Assembly: GCF_042242105.1 (NCBI RefSeq)
Contig: NW_027254956.1
Location: 186,001-250,000, forward strand
Source of the DNA: Pempheris klunzingeri
Lineage: Eukaryota; Chordata; Actinopteri; Acropomatiformes; Pempheridae
DNA length: 64,000 nucleotides
Reading direction: 5' to 3'
Position 1 is the first letter of the stretch; the number at the start of each line of letters is the position of its first letter. Of the stretch, positions 10,701 through 22,871 are shown one piece after another. Made by a program: the position numbers and the translations under genes. Under the pieces are notes generated by a model. It did no database searches, was not told the origin of the DNA, and saw only the letters and a program-made list of their open reading frames with translations.

Positions 10701-13700
10701 ATCTGACTTAGTATTTTACACTGATTAGATTTGTGCGTACAAAGATCTGTTTCGTAACTAGAGAGCAGCCTGTGGACAGGTTCCAGAGAAAAACCATAAT
10801 GCACCATGAGGAAATAAGCAGGTCACAGCAATTGTTTTTCCAAGAGAACAGTACCTTAACCCTTTATGGGCAAGGGACCATATTTGGTAACTTAAGTGGG
10901 AGTTCAAAATGCCCACCCCTTGCCTCACCATGAGGCAGTAGAACTACGAGATTTCTCCAAGCCAATCAGCGACAATCAGGCTACAAGACAGACCGGCAAG
11001 AAACCATATATGGTAACTTCATTGACCTTGATTTTCACCATAGCATTTAAAATATTTTTGAAAAACTCACAAAAGTAAAAAAAACACCAGTTATGGTCTA
11101 GGGTTGAAATTTTGAATTTCTAAGTATTTCAATGAGTGCCCTATGAAGGGTTAAACTGAGCGTGGGGCTGAAATCAGATAAAAATATCTCAAAATACCAT
11201 AAAGTCCTGAGTCCACTTGACAGAACAGGTTCTTTAGGATGATTACATCTGTCAGTCAGATTGTGGTTGTATTCTTTGCTCTGATGTTGTCATGCATGCC
11301 CCTTAGATGCACTGACCTGAAATTACAAACTGTCTGCCCTGCTTTACTCCTGTGATTACCTGTTGAGTGAGTCTGCTGAACGCTTTTTCCTCCAACATTA
11401 TATGTATATTTTACTCGAATATGACCATGACTTCTCAAAATGAGAACTAGCATTACAGCATGATGTTCATGTGTCTCTGGTCACAGGCTCTTTAGTCCAG
11501 AAAACAAAAAGGTGTCTTCTCCTGGTTAAAAATATTTAGTAGACAATGAACAGAAAATTCACCATAAATGACAAAGAAAAGCTAATGAATCCACAACTAT
11601 AAGATGCACACTATCTCTTTACATACAAGCTGTCAGTTATTGGTCTTCGTCAGACATACACTGAAGAAAGAGAAGGAGTGAGTACTTCACTGTGTATGTA
11701 GACAATCAAATTACTTAAATTACTCTTATTATGAGTAAACATCCTTTGCAGCTGTGTAAAATCCCATCTCTAACCTGGTGCAAAATTAGGTCCTCTTCAG
11801 GAAACAGCTCTTCGCAAAACTCACAAGGCAGCATGATATCTATAAATAAAAGACAGAATAATAATGTAAAAGCAGTCACAAACTGACAACAGAATAACTT
11901 GCAGTATTAAAATCTGCACTAATGTACCTGTTTGATCGTGGTCCTGGACTGCACTTGTGCTTGTAGTGAAGTTTGGGTGGTTGTTGTTGGGCGGAGACAG
12001 TGGGGAGCTTGTGTTAGACGTCTTCCCAATCTTGTGGTCCCAGATACCACTCCACAGGTTACCCTCACCTCCAGCCACTGATTCTCCATCACTCTGCAGG
12101 CTGAGGGCCAACATGTAGTCCAGGCCTGATGAATCCTCATCCAGTGTGAGCTCACTGTGTGGCCACGCACTACTGCTGCTACTAGTCAGAAAGTCACTCT
12201 GCCCCAGCACTACAAGAAAGAAATAATTATACAGTTATTACAGAAAACAACTACAGCTGCATGAAGCCACACATTAAGCGTGTAGACTGGGCCAAAGTTA
12301 CTGACACTGGCGATGCATTTTCACACATTTTTGCTACTGGGTTCATGCTTAAGAAGCATGAACTCAAAAGCAGTGAAGTAGTCAAGAGCTAGCAGCAAAA
12401 GATCCATAAGAAATGCATGCTTTAAAATACTCATTACAATCAGATTAACAAATACTTTGTGGGAGGGGAAAAGTACTCGACATTTCTGTTACACCTCAAG
12501 GATACACACAGTGAGTGTTGGTAAGAAACACTGGATGTAAACAAGAAAACTCCACAGGGCACCTTTAAATTGCTTTTACAGTTCTTTAAAGATACATTGG
12601 GAGATTTTCACCAATATATAATTTAGTCTGGAGAACACCCCCTCCCCCCCATAGGAAATGTAATAATCAATAGGTCAGTGACACACTCACAGTGGCTAAA
12701 TGTATTTCTTGGGGCAGTATTCTTCCAGTCCCCTCCTGTACCTTCAGGTCCCCTTGAAGTGTTATAAACTCTGGGATCAAACGGCCGCGGAAAGGTCTGT
12801 TGTTCTGCTGCACTGATATTATTATTCTTTGGGCCTCTTTCTTGGGTTCTCAGGAGGTTTCTGATGGAGTGGGCTTCGAACCATGCTCCTGGAGACTGTG
12901 GATCTACTGGACTGCGATTTGTCCGGCTGTTGTTCCTCTCTTGGGGTGGTGTAAGGCTACCACATAAGACCGGATGCACCGCTTGTTCCCTCAACATTAC
13001 ATTGCACTTGCAGTGTATGCAGGGCTCAGTGCGTGTGCCGCAATAATCCTCATGTTCTTTGGACTGACTGACAACAATCTCTAGGTCACAGTATTGGCAC
13101 GGGACGAGCCGCTGAGAACATTCAGAGTTCTGAAAGAGACAACGATCGTGAATGAATCAACATTATAATTAAACTTATCCAGAGGGAAGGAAAAGGAAAA
13201 GACATACCTGATGAACATCAATATGATTCTTCTCAATCTTCAAACCACACTTGCATGTAATCTGAAATGAAAGTGAAAATGCATTTAAAATTGTTTCAGT
13301 TTCAGTCTGATGTTATTTTCTTGTTAGTGGTTTCCTTTAAGGTGAGGATTTAAGGTCCCTGGTAATTGCAATATGTGGTTCCTCTGACATAAATTTCCAT
13401 CAATACTGAGTCCCAAGTTTATAGTTGGCATAAGTTACAAACCTCATCAGTAATTGAGACACAGTCCAGTGTTTTTTGTGCTGTTTCATAGTCACTGATA
13501 CAACACAGACACTTGCTCAAGACAAATAACTAAGGCCAACAAAAATTGTTGGCATTTATTTTCTCCTGAGAAATAAAATCTCTCAAGTCACAGTTTACTA
13601 GTTTCTAGGTTTGGGACAGATGAATCAATTCAATAATCAGGCTATGCTGATAACACACACTGTCCCACTTTACTGGTATTGGGCTTGCCCTTAAAAGCAG

Positions 13701-13999
13701 GAATTATGTTAAAGTCTCCAGTACTGCTGTTCAGACTGTACCTGTGTATGCTCCTGCTCTTTGTGCTCCTGCAGATCTGACCGTGGCACTGGCTCCTGGC
13801 AAACATCACACAGGGCGATGTTTCTTCGGCAGTGGATCTCATGGGTGGTAAAATTAGCCTCTGGAATGTCATGTTTGCTAAGAAGATACAGACAATTAAG
13901 AAAAAACTGTTTCCACCACCCTTTCAAATTGACAGATCACTTAATGAACCTTACTCACACTTACCAATTGCCACAGAACTGTGTGTTTTCATCTGCCAT
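7774..13999 (-). CDS. trafd1: TRAFD1 (FLN29), TRAF-type zinc finger protein, 11 coding exons
   Basis: Encodes a 570-aa homologue of TRAFD1 (human about 582 aa), a cytoplasmic interferon-inducible protein that dampens Toll-like receptor and RIG-I-like signalling. Coding exons, 5' to 3': 13965-13999, 13742-13877, 13208-13261, 12691-13129, 11928-12209, 11775-11839, 10268-10528, 9082-9220, 8565-8769, 8381-8438, 7774-7812; all junctions are GT/AG and phases agree. Near the N-terminus Cys/His pairs recur: C9/C12/H24/C28, C35/C38/H50/H55, C60/C62, C86/C89/H101/C105, C112/C115. Two later motifs, [15 protein letters not shown] and [19 protein letters not shown], match the mid-protein zinc-binding repeats. 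The tail ends acidic (NEEQQEE). The start fits the family ([12 protein letters not shown]). An acceptor at 14014-14015 lies 14 nt upstream of the ATG, so a noncoding first exon exists. The first and last short exons rest on splice logic only. Confidence 0.95.
9745..9880 (+). repeat. Fragment of the dispersed 'ACTTAAGTA' fish repeat in a TRAFD1 intron
   Basis: The segment contains AGTGTGTAAGCTGCAACTTA and GGAGGTGGAGCTAATTTCAA. These are middle blocks of the same element family as the 28901 copy; this copy is heavily diverged and lacks both ends. It lies between the exons at 9082-9220 and 10268-10528, outside coding sequence. Confidence 0.45.
10571..10651 (-). other. Possible alternative terminal exon of TRAFD1
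   Basis: A strong acceptor (TATTTTTGTTTCAG, AG at 10652-10653, minus strand) lies upstream of the normal exon at 10268-10528. Joined to the preceding exon (11775-11839, ending in phase 0) it adds 26 residues, beginning [13 protein letters not shown], and then stops at TAA 10571-10573. The family continues straight into the normal exon (TGCSPASAF), so this would truncate the protein after the first PCEFC motif. No transcript evidence is available. Confidence 0.25.
10860..11150. mobile_element. piggyBac-type MITE in a TRAFD1 intron
   Basis: A 291-bp unit is bordered by TTAA on both sides (10856-10859 and 11151-11154). Its ends are inverted repeats: the left end reads CCCTTTATGGGCA and the right end, reverse-complemented, CCCTTCATAGGGCA. 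TTAA target duplication with termini beginning CCCTTT is the hallmark of the piggyBac superfamily. There is no open frame, so it is a non-autonomous MITE. Inside, a segment of about 24 bp occurs twice in direct orientation (10870-10893 and 10996-11020), each with a CC(A/T)6GG core. It sits between the TRAFD1 exons at 11775-11839 and 10268-10528. Confidence 0.75.
12341..12363. repeat. Perfect 10-bp inverted repeat with 3-nt loop
   Basis: GTTCATGCTT, AAG, AAGCATGAAC: a perfect 10-bp stem closed by three bases, in the TRAFD1 intron between exons 12691-13129 and 11928-12209. It could form a short hairpin in the pre-mRNA; no function is evident. Confidence 0.6.
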
Positions 14000-14013
14000 G
14001 GCTTTACCTGTGC

Positions 14014-14640
14014 CTGTGGACAAAGTGAGGAGGAAGTGACACTTAACTCTGTCGTGGTGATATTTCACTAATGTTTATGAAAGGTAAAGTGGTGGATGAG
14101 GAGGTGTAGCCATAGAAATTAATTTGTTAGCAGTTAGTTTAAAAAAAAATGTATTTGACTTTCGGTAATTGAAGTGGCACTAACATCTGTTGACTGAGGT
14201 CATTTAAAAACAGCCCCATCAATAACCAGGTCTAATGTAAACAGCACAAGCAGTCACGACTGTCGTTAGCACATGAAACTGGTTGACAGCTATGTCCGTT
14301 TGCTCACCCAGTGTTTCCAGCTAACGTTAGCTGACAACGACGGCCTCGACTAACAAGGAGGGTTTCCTGTAAACCTCAACCAACAAGCATCTCGAACCAC
14401 CTCGAAAAAGTCGGACAATGTTAGCCGTGTTGCTTTTAGCTACCTCCGTAGCTTAGCATTGAATACACTGTTAACTAGCAACAACCACGTAGCGATAATT
14501 TTAGCTAGCAGACTAACTTTAGGTGCTATTTACGGAGAGGACAGGCAGCTAACGTAGCGCCGCGTTTTGGGCTCCTGACAACACGACGACTTCCGTTGTG
14601 GGGTTACTGTTATCTGCGATTAACTCACTGTTAGAGAATA
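14014..14640 (-). promoter_or_regulatory. trafd1: TRAFD1 noncoding first exon and promoter (inferred)
   Basis: A minus-strand donor (CACTGG|GTGAGC, GT at 14306-14307) upstream of the acceptor at 14014-14015 predicts a noncoding exon starting somewhere in 14308-14640. The stretch is unusually rich in GCTAAC/GTTAGC words, including the 14-bp perfect palindrome AGCTAACGTTAGCT at 14319-14332, and has a CpG-containing patch at 14545-14600. No TATA box is clear, and the transcription start is unknown. Confidence 0.45.
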
Positions 14641-15659
14641 TTTAACCAGAAATAACCCCGTAGACAACTGCTAACTACTTGATGATAGCCCGTAAAAAAA
14701 CAGTTCGCTATTTCCTCTTTGCTTTATTCATACGCTCTCTTATTTTACCCCCGAGTAAGGTCTCTCAGGCTGGATACGTATGCATCCTTATAGCTTCCTT
14801 TAAAATTGGAATAACCGAACCAAATGCAGCTGTAATAATTCATAATATTACATATAGTCTAAAAGACCTAAATAAAACGGTGATATGTATTTGTATATTT
14901 CATTGAGGTTAAGGGTTAAGGTGCACTGCAAGACTGTACTCAGGGGGAAATGTCCACGGAGTCCCACCAGGCTCGAATTTGATTGGTTGAGTCAACATTG
15001 TGCGCTTGTAAAAACGTTCCGGGTGATAACATTGCTTTTAATTTCGACCCGTTATTTGGTATTAACAACAAAACTGGTAATATTTAACACATATATTGTG
15101 GTGAATGTGCCAAAATATATTCATTATCGACCGTATGTGTTTCAACAAGCAAGCAGTGGTCTCCGTAACTTTGTCCTTTAACTTCCTGTCTACACCGGAA
15201 GCGTGTGCAATTTTGCAAATGTACCTAAACATCGTGAACTGGAAGAAAACAAGAGACTATATTTTAAAGTAAATCAGCTGATCAGTTCACCTTTATCATG
15301 TATTAAGTTTTGATATGGTATTTATATTTTAATATGTTTATAACAAGATGATATAACAGAGTGGCCACCGATCAAAACCAGCTGAAGCAATATTTCATCA
15401 TTACAAACAGACGAGCAGACATGATCTATAATCTATATGTGACATAGCTGGGTGAGGAGATTCATTCTAATTCACATTAATAAACCAGCTTGAAACCAAA
15501 AATGCAAATATCATCTACTTTACTTATTTTTGTGGCGATAACTGGAGTTATTTATGGTACCCTGCATCATCTGAGATGGGTTAAGCATCAGTGCTCTTGC
15601 AGTTTTTCACATATCAAGCTACACATAATGAAAATCGACACAACATTGTCCTTTCAGAG
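14641..15659. other. Intergenic stretch between TRAFD1 promoter and MOB1A 3' end
   Basis: No coding exon is supported. Features seen: an inverted CCAAT box (GATTGGTTGA at about 14980) and two ETS-like sites in opposite orientation (ACTTCCTGTC and ACCGGAAGCG, 15180-15203), which may belong to a distal part of the TRAFD1 promoter. Otherwise AT-rich and featureless. Confidence 0.4.
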
Positions 15660-17627
15660 TTTATTGAGTTTTTGATCTAACCAATACTGTCATATCAGAC
15701 ATTTTCATTTTTTGTAAGGCACAGTTTTGTTCAGATAAAACACTGATCTTATTTACAGCAAATGTTCAGACCTCCCAGTCAAAATGACCCCCCAATGATT
15801 GGACCATTATTGTAAAAGTATAAAACTTGATTAATTCCAAAGCCCTTGATCCTCATTTGTAAAGGTAAAATCAAAAATTTATTTTACATTGTAATATGAA
15901 ATGTAACTCTATGCCAAACTTTTAAAACAAAATAGTGAGAAAAAGCAACACATTTCCCATAAAATGTCACTGGATTGAAAGAAAGGACGTTTTATAAATT
16001 CAAATAAAATGTTTAAAATGACTCAGTCTTGCAAAATATTGATATGCCAATAGATGATTTTTTTTTCCCCCAAGCAACTTTAGGGCCTAAGTGGATAAAT
16101 CGCAGTTAAAGTGAATTAAACATGAACACTCTACTGCACCCAGCCACACTGCTTAGTTACTGGTGACGCATTAATGTATCAACAGCTCTTAATCGATTAC
16201 GTGATTGTCTGATATGAATTTAGGTCCAACAGGAAGGTGGTTATGGACCAGTTCCCTTACTCAAAGTTGGCCAAGTAAAACATTCATGAAGAATATTAGC
16301 TGCATTAGTTTGTAGAAGGATGGCAGTACAAACAGCCCTGCTGTTGTAGCCAGAGTCAAGCACTGGAAAATACCATGGTCTATGCACCAAACACTAATAA
16401 AGACATCTGTGGAAAAACTACATACATCACAGGTCACAGGTCATCCTTATGCACATGTGCCATAGTTATTACTCCATTTTCAAATTGAGGGGGGAGGGAT
16501 ATTTAGTAAGAAAAGAAAGTACCAGCTTTGAAAGATCAAATATGCAGGGCTCCACAATTTATCTGCACCACAGAAATGAACTAAAATGACAGTAGAACTA
16601 AAAATTCACATTAGACTAATTTTGCTGCTAGCATGATTTCTACAGTACATCACCTCTATGGGGTCATGATTATAAAAGCTTTGTGGCTAAGTGGCCCTTA
16701 ATAATAACTATCGAGCAGGTTAAAGGTATAACTGTAAGCACCTCGTCTCACATTTTACTATTTTGATTATGAAAACAGCATAAAAATGTGCAAAACACAA
16801 TAATGCAAGACCAAATTGAAATAGCTACAATGCAGTCGATGGTGGTGTTTTTTTGTGGGGTAAGAACAAAGACATCATCTATCAACACCTGGCTTCACGT
16901 GTAGTTGTGCCAAAGAGCAATTGGAAGCATTTTCGCATACGTGAGATATCAGATACACAATTGGTCTGTGGCAGAAAGCTACTGTATATACTATTTACTG
17001 GAACATTTTTGTTCCTGCCTTCATGTGGGACTGAAAATACTGTCCACAGGTGCCAAGTCTACCCAAGGCCTTTTTCATGTCACTAGTTTTCTTGCCATCT
17101 TTCCTGTTACTCTCCACTGTGCACTAATGACAGACAATTAAAATGGGCTAAGAATGTGATATTTGGTCAGTCACTGTAATTAAAATGACTAAAAGTTAAC
17201 AAAAAGCTAATTTCCTATCAAGAACTAAAAAGGTGTTCAGACAATCAACTTTATCAAAAACACTATACGCCCACTTCTGAAGAAAAGAAAGCTGGTTTTC
17301 ACTTTAACTTCCAAATGTCCTTGGTCCGATATAAAATTCAGTAGGTTGCTCTTACAGAGTATTTAACCACAGTCCAGTGAAAAAATATTTTTACTAGACT
17401 ACACTATCTTATATGATCTAGAGTGGCAAAATGGAGGAAAAAAAAGGCTCAAAGACAGCATAAAACAGAAGGGAAAAACAGAAAATTACAGTACAAACAT
17501 TCATGAAATGGAAAGGCACAGATTTTTAAGAGTTGAGACTAGAAGTCGTAGAGGTAGCAGAGGTCACAGAGAGGGACAAAGGGAAGAGAAAGAAACTGTT
17601 AAAAAAGCGATATGTCTGAGGAAATGT
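15660..17627 (-). other. mob1a: MOB1A 3' UTR (about 2 kb) with two candidate poly(A) signals
   Basis: The minus-strand stretch after the MOB1A stop has no further exons. AATAAA hexamers occur on the minus strand at 15878-15883 and 15660-15665. MOB1A transcripts in vertebrates have long 3' UTRs, so the distal signal near 15.66 kb is the likely end. Exact cleavage sites are not determined. Confidence 0.5.
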
Positions 17628-20600
17628 CTATCTGTCCTTGGATCCAAGCTTCTCGATCAAGTCTTGCAGGGGAGCGAGCTCTCGTCTGTCGATAAGGTTG
17701 AACTCCTATAAGAAAAAACATTTCATGTCAGAGAGGCTAAAATAGGACAGAAGCTGCAGTAGCTAACACTCAATGTAGTTAACTGACAGTATATTAGTGT
17801 AACTAGGCACTTAGGATGAAATCCTTTATCACAGTCTGAAATCTGAAAAAACTCAGGGTTCATCTGTCTGCCCAAGTAATGGCTTTTTAACCGCCATGCC
17901 AAAAGATCCACAGTTCAAACATGTCAGGACTGTTGCAGATCTTGAGCAGTTCTTGCATAATCATTGGCATCTGGCATAGACGAGACTAGGTATCGCAGGG
18001 CACTGTGTGCAATTTATGAAACAAGAGATTATTTACTGGCACATCCTGTTAAAATGTCTTGTTATCTTGTTCTTAGCACAGACAGAGCAGATCTTTCAGT
18101 TTTGGAGCAACATTGAGTCAGTGTAACTAAAGTAGTGTAGCTTGCAAAGGGTTTCTGCCTGCTGCTTCAAAGTTAATTAAGGTGTGGCATTTACAGCTTC
18201 GTCCCTCGTCCTAATTTGACTGGTTTGTAAATCATACACACATCCAACATAAAGTTGCTAATAACTTTTATGGAAAAATGACTCGGGAGCCTTTTTCAAA
18301 CCTGACAACAACATGCAAAACTGGCAGAGCAGAATATTAGTGTAGATCTTTAGATCCACAGCTGTGAATAAACCTCACATTGTAGCAGGATAATCTCACC
18401 TGAACAAAGAAAATGAAGTGCTTGAAGGAGGTGTTGAGGTGGGCCTCCTCCTGCAGCTGCATCACAGAGTCAAAATGTTGGTGGTAGATGTGAGCATAAA
18501 CCCTGAACAGACGCTTCAGGATGGTTTTTGCCACAGACATGAAGTTCTTCGGAAAGGGAACTCCTGTGGGACAGAAGTTGGTGGAAAATGTTGACGTTAA
18601 AGGAGAAACATGTGTGAGTGTGTTTCAGCCTACATCAGAGTTTATGAGCATGTTGTACTTTTAGTTTGTCTAATAAAAGTTACACACACAAAATTACAAA
18701 TCAAAATTTACACGGCTTACAGAGTAGCGGTACAGTGCAGTCAGACATCAGGACAGTGACACAATGTGGTTGGGTTTGAAAGGAAACAAAGAGATATGAA
18801 AGTGTAACATTCACATAAAATGGTAAGTGTAGGAATGTAATCTTTTTATGCACTGCCCACTAATTTTAGGGGACCAAGTAAATTTTGACGAGTTAATATA
18901 AACCAGTCATGAAAAAAGTTGCATTTTGCTGAATATATTTTGGAGTCAATCTCTCTCTGAAGTCTTATGACCCACTGACTGCAGTCATTTTCAAATCTAG
19001 TTTGTTTTTTGGCTTTCAGCTTCAGTCTGCTCCTCAGCATGTGAGACACATTAACAGTAGGACTGAGGTCAGGTGACGGACTCAGACAGCCAGCACTATC
19101 ACAATGCTTGGGATCACTGCATTGTTCTAAATATAGAAGGGCTATGTGACCTTCAAACAGCCGTGATCAGCTCATTAATCACATAATCATTGTTTCATTT
19201 CAAATCGAATTTGCCTGAGAAAAGACAAAGCAATGACAAACATATCAATGTCCTACCACCGCTGCTACTACCTGCTCTGAGTGCAGCCCAAGAACCTGTG
19301 GCAATATCTTTGCTGTCAGGTCTTTTTTCTCGATGAGCCGAATGCGGATTTTACACAAAGTCTCCCCATTTGTATGTTCTCTAAAGAAGAACACATTTAC
19401 ATCAAATGACAAACCTAAGAGAGTCTACACTGTTGAACGGGGGAAGGAAAGAAGCAAAGAAAGCTAACAATGTTAATTCTTAAGAGAACTGACGACTTTG
19501 CCTGCAGAAAGACAATGGCAAAATTGAATAAACAGGATGTATGCAGTTGCTGTGTCTGGTGGACGACAATGTGACTACAGCCTGTTTGGTGTTGGTTTCT
19601 CTCTTCCTGGCCAGCATGTTATAGCATGTTAGTATTCACCTCTGTAAGATAATACACTTCTACAAAAGGGTGAAACGGCAACTTAAGTCATCACGAAAGC
19701 CTTTAACTGAAAGTTGGTTTGTAAAACTGCTGAAAAAGAAAATTCTTTATTTATCAACTCACCAATCTTGGACGGAAAAAGTGTCTCATCATCCAGCTGA
19801 TCCTGCACCCAGGTCATCAAGTAGTCAATGTACTTGGGCGCGGAGCATTTGATAGGCTTCTTAATGTTGGTGCCGTCAGCCCAGTGGTACTCATATCTAC
19901 AGAGAAAACAAAACACATTGGCACCTCTCGTATTACGGACTTTCATTAGTTACAGCAGACCTACGTGTGAGACATGAACATGAAAGCACTGCATCTAACG
20001 TGCACTTATTCTGCCTTCCTGTCAAGACATGAAAGCATCATCTGGTAGTTGATAAGCAAAAAAAAAAGGAGCAGGAGGGGGAAATGCAAAAGTATCTACT
20101 GTTATATTCTTGATGTCAACAGGAAGTGCACTGCAGTCTCTTCCTCCTGATTACAGACTGAACACAGACAGTCTTGGCAGGAGAGAGGATAGAGGAAGTG
20201 CCAAATCTAGATTTTAACTAAACAGTTTCTACAGGACCCACATGCAAAGTTTAATTCCTGTTTTCCTCATGTGACATTCAGATGACATATTTCAATTTAA
20301 TTGACTTAAACGGTCTCAACCATTTAAAACCTGAATCAGTCGATGGGTTCTTTTACACACGACACATCATTTCCCAATTCTGGACAAAATGTTTCATTAA
20401 CTAAATTATATGACGAAGGGGATTATGGCAAAAAAAAAAACCTGTTGAGTCAATTACATTCACAAGGCTGATGTATTTTATGTATTTATCTACTAGAAGT
20501 TATTTTTCTATCTTTCACCACTTGGTAGCATATTACATGTGGGAGCATAATTACCTCCATTCCTTCATAATTAAAAATTGATGCAGTGTAAAATGTTCAT

Positions 20601-22871
20601 CATGGCTAGAACACTGAAAGGAGTGTCTCTCATAGCCAATCATTGTTAAATCCAGAGTCTCTCCTTTTGTAAAGTAAGGCTGAACTGCCTCTAGCAGAGA
20701 GGGAAGGTGTCTTTCATGACAAACATTTTATAAAATCATATAACTGTGGGTGTGTTATGAAGCCCTGTATCACTGTGCTGTACAGACCCAAATCTTGTTT
20801 TTCATGTTGTGTAATTTTCTTCATAGCTTTGTGTGACACATCTTGTGTCTGAGAAAACTCGTGAAGTTCCTTGCTTCCTAAAATTACGTAAACGAATACA
20901 TCACCCAAAATGTTTCCCTAAATGTTTGCCAAATTACATGAAATAACCCTAACCCTACATCACAGGGTCGCTGTCTTTCTAGATACATTTTAAAGTAGTC
21001 GTCTCCCTCCCAACTATCTTCTAACTTCACAAGACTTAAGTAAACCCTTTAACTGAAAAGTCAAAGGTAAGATAAAGTCCATACTACAATTATCTCATGT
21101 CTTACATTTACATTTGGCTTAGATAGTTTTTTTTTTTTTTCTTTTATTTAATAGCTCCAATATTTGTAAATGTTCAGCAATACTGAAACCAGCAAAATGT
21201 AATTTACCCACTGTTCATTTTAATATTTACACCTTTGCTCTTCCTAATGGGACATGGCATGGTGTTTTATGAAAAAGGCCAATTAGAAGTCACGTATTAA
21301 AAAAGAAGCTGCATGTATAAAACGGTAGTCAGGTACCTTGGTCCAGCAGACATCACAGAGCAGCTGGTCTCAGTGCAGAACTCTGTGATGGTGCCATACA
21401 GCATGTTGATCTGGTTGAAGAAATCCACCGCTGAAAGAAAGGGTGAATTACTTTCTGTGGTGAAGTAATGTTCATGCTCGTAACAATAATAAACTAGATA
21501 GTGTCACTTTTCCCATTCCTGCAGTGGTTTTATCTGCTCTTTTGTCTGGTACACAACCTAGACAGTGTGTGACCTACTTTTTTAGTAAGCATCATCTACA
21601 GTCATGAATGAGTATGCTCGGTAGGGTGTCGAGTTGTTTTTCTCTCAGTGTCTGTACATCTCTATGGCCCCTTGTAGAATTATATACATTGAATACATTC
21701 ATATATGATCACAGTTTTGTACTTGTCCTTTAGTTTTTGTTTCAAATAACCCTGCATGTTACTGTCACCAATAACATACTAGTTTGACCGTGTGTGTTAC
21801 TCACTTATATGGAGCCTCAGAACAAGGATCATTTATATTCAGTAATCTAAAGTGGTCGTTTGTGCTCTCTAAACAGGCCGACTGTGTCCATCCACTCACT
21901 GTTGACAGCAATCCACTCATTGAGATCCTCTCCTTCAGGCAGCATGACCGCCTGTCTCAAGTTCCCGCTGCCCAGTGTTGCCTCGGCGTGTTTCAGCAGC
22001 TCATACTGGTGGGAGCCCTCTGGGATGTTCTTCTTGGGCTTGAAGGTCTTGGATGAGCGACTGCCACTGCAAACACAAACATGGAGATAAGCAACCGCCT
22101 GTGCACAAGCAGAACAGATTTGTGTGGGAGTAGATGCTCCTCTTCGGCCTTCACACATGAGGATCCTTCCTCATTATAAAGTTCCCCGTCGTGTAGGTCT
22201 ATTAAGGGAATATCTTATGTTATCTTCCTGTCTGCTGAGTGTGATCAGCACCCGCATGAAGGCTTTAAGGTGCCACATTTGTCATGGCTGGTTAACAGCG
22301 TGGCAGAGGCATGGCTGTCATGTAAATAAGGTTATGGTGCTGACCCACTCGGAGCCTCAGACAGGAAGTGTGACAGTGTCGGTGTCACTTAAACACCGGA
22401 GCAGCTAATTAACCACAGTGCTCGACGTTAAGAGACCTCCCAACGAGGCTGAGACGGCAAAGATGTGGACACAGACTAACATTAACGTGTCCAGTCTTGT
22501 CTGAATTAGTGAATAAGTGATGCTAGTTGGCACCAGACAAGCCAAGTAGGAATGTTAATAGTTAAAAAAAAAAAGTTATAGCTGGCGAGTGCTGTGAAGC
22601 TAAAAATAAACACAGGTCACAGATAATGTGTCGACGAGGAAGGCTGACGTTCAGTTACATAAGAAAGGCAGTTTAAGTTTAATCTGAACGTATTAGGACT
22701 ACACAGCGGGTAAAGTGGCTTGTTTTCTGTAACCGTGTCGTATTTTAAACGCTGTTGCTTCCCTTTGGTGATCTTCGTAAAAGTGTCCCGTTAACTAGCT
22801 AACGTTAACCACAAGCTGCGACTGTAACTTTAACGAGCGAGCGACAACTTTACTCACAACAGGAAGCTCAT
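17628..22871 (-). CDS. mob1a: MOB kinase activator 1A, 6 exons, 216 aa
   Basis: Encodes MOB1, the small Hippo-pathway scaffold that, once phosphorylated by MST1/2, binds and activates LATS1/2 and NDR kinases. Exons 5' to 3': 22858-22871, 21900-22066, 21337-21430, 19763-19896, 18400-18563, 17628-17705; all GT/AG, total 651 nt. Length equals human MOB1A exactly and the sequence is nearly identical. Visible features: MST sites Thr12 (SSKTFKPKK) and Thr35 (EATLGSG); zinc ligands in [10 protein letters not shown] and in HIYHQHFDS. The C-terminus IEKLGSKDR is the MOB1A form (MOB1B has LTSKDR). A difference from mammals is [10 protein letters not shown] where mammals have SCPVMSAGPR. The first coding exon holds only 14 nt (MSFL plus two bases). 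The gene is head-to-head with MTHFD2. Confidence 0.98.
19272..19380 (-). other. Exon-like 109-nt segment inside a MOB1A intron
   Basis: On the minus strand this segment is framed by a good acceptor (TTCTTCTTTAG) and a usable donor (CAG|GTAGTA). One frame is open throughout and reads plausibly ([15 protein letters not shown] within it), but I do not recognise it. If spliced between the MOB1A exons 19763-19896 and 18400-18563, the MOB1A frame would reach a stop inside the segment and lose the C-terminal half. Candidates: a poison exon, a relic of another coding sequence, or chance. Confidence 0.2.
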
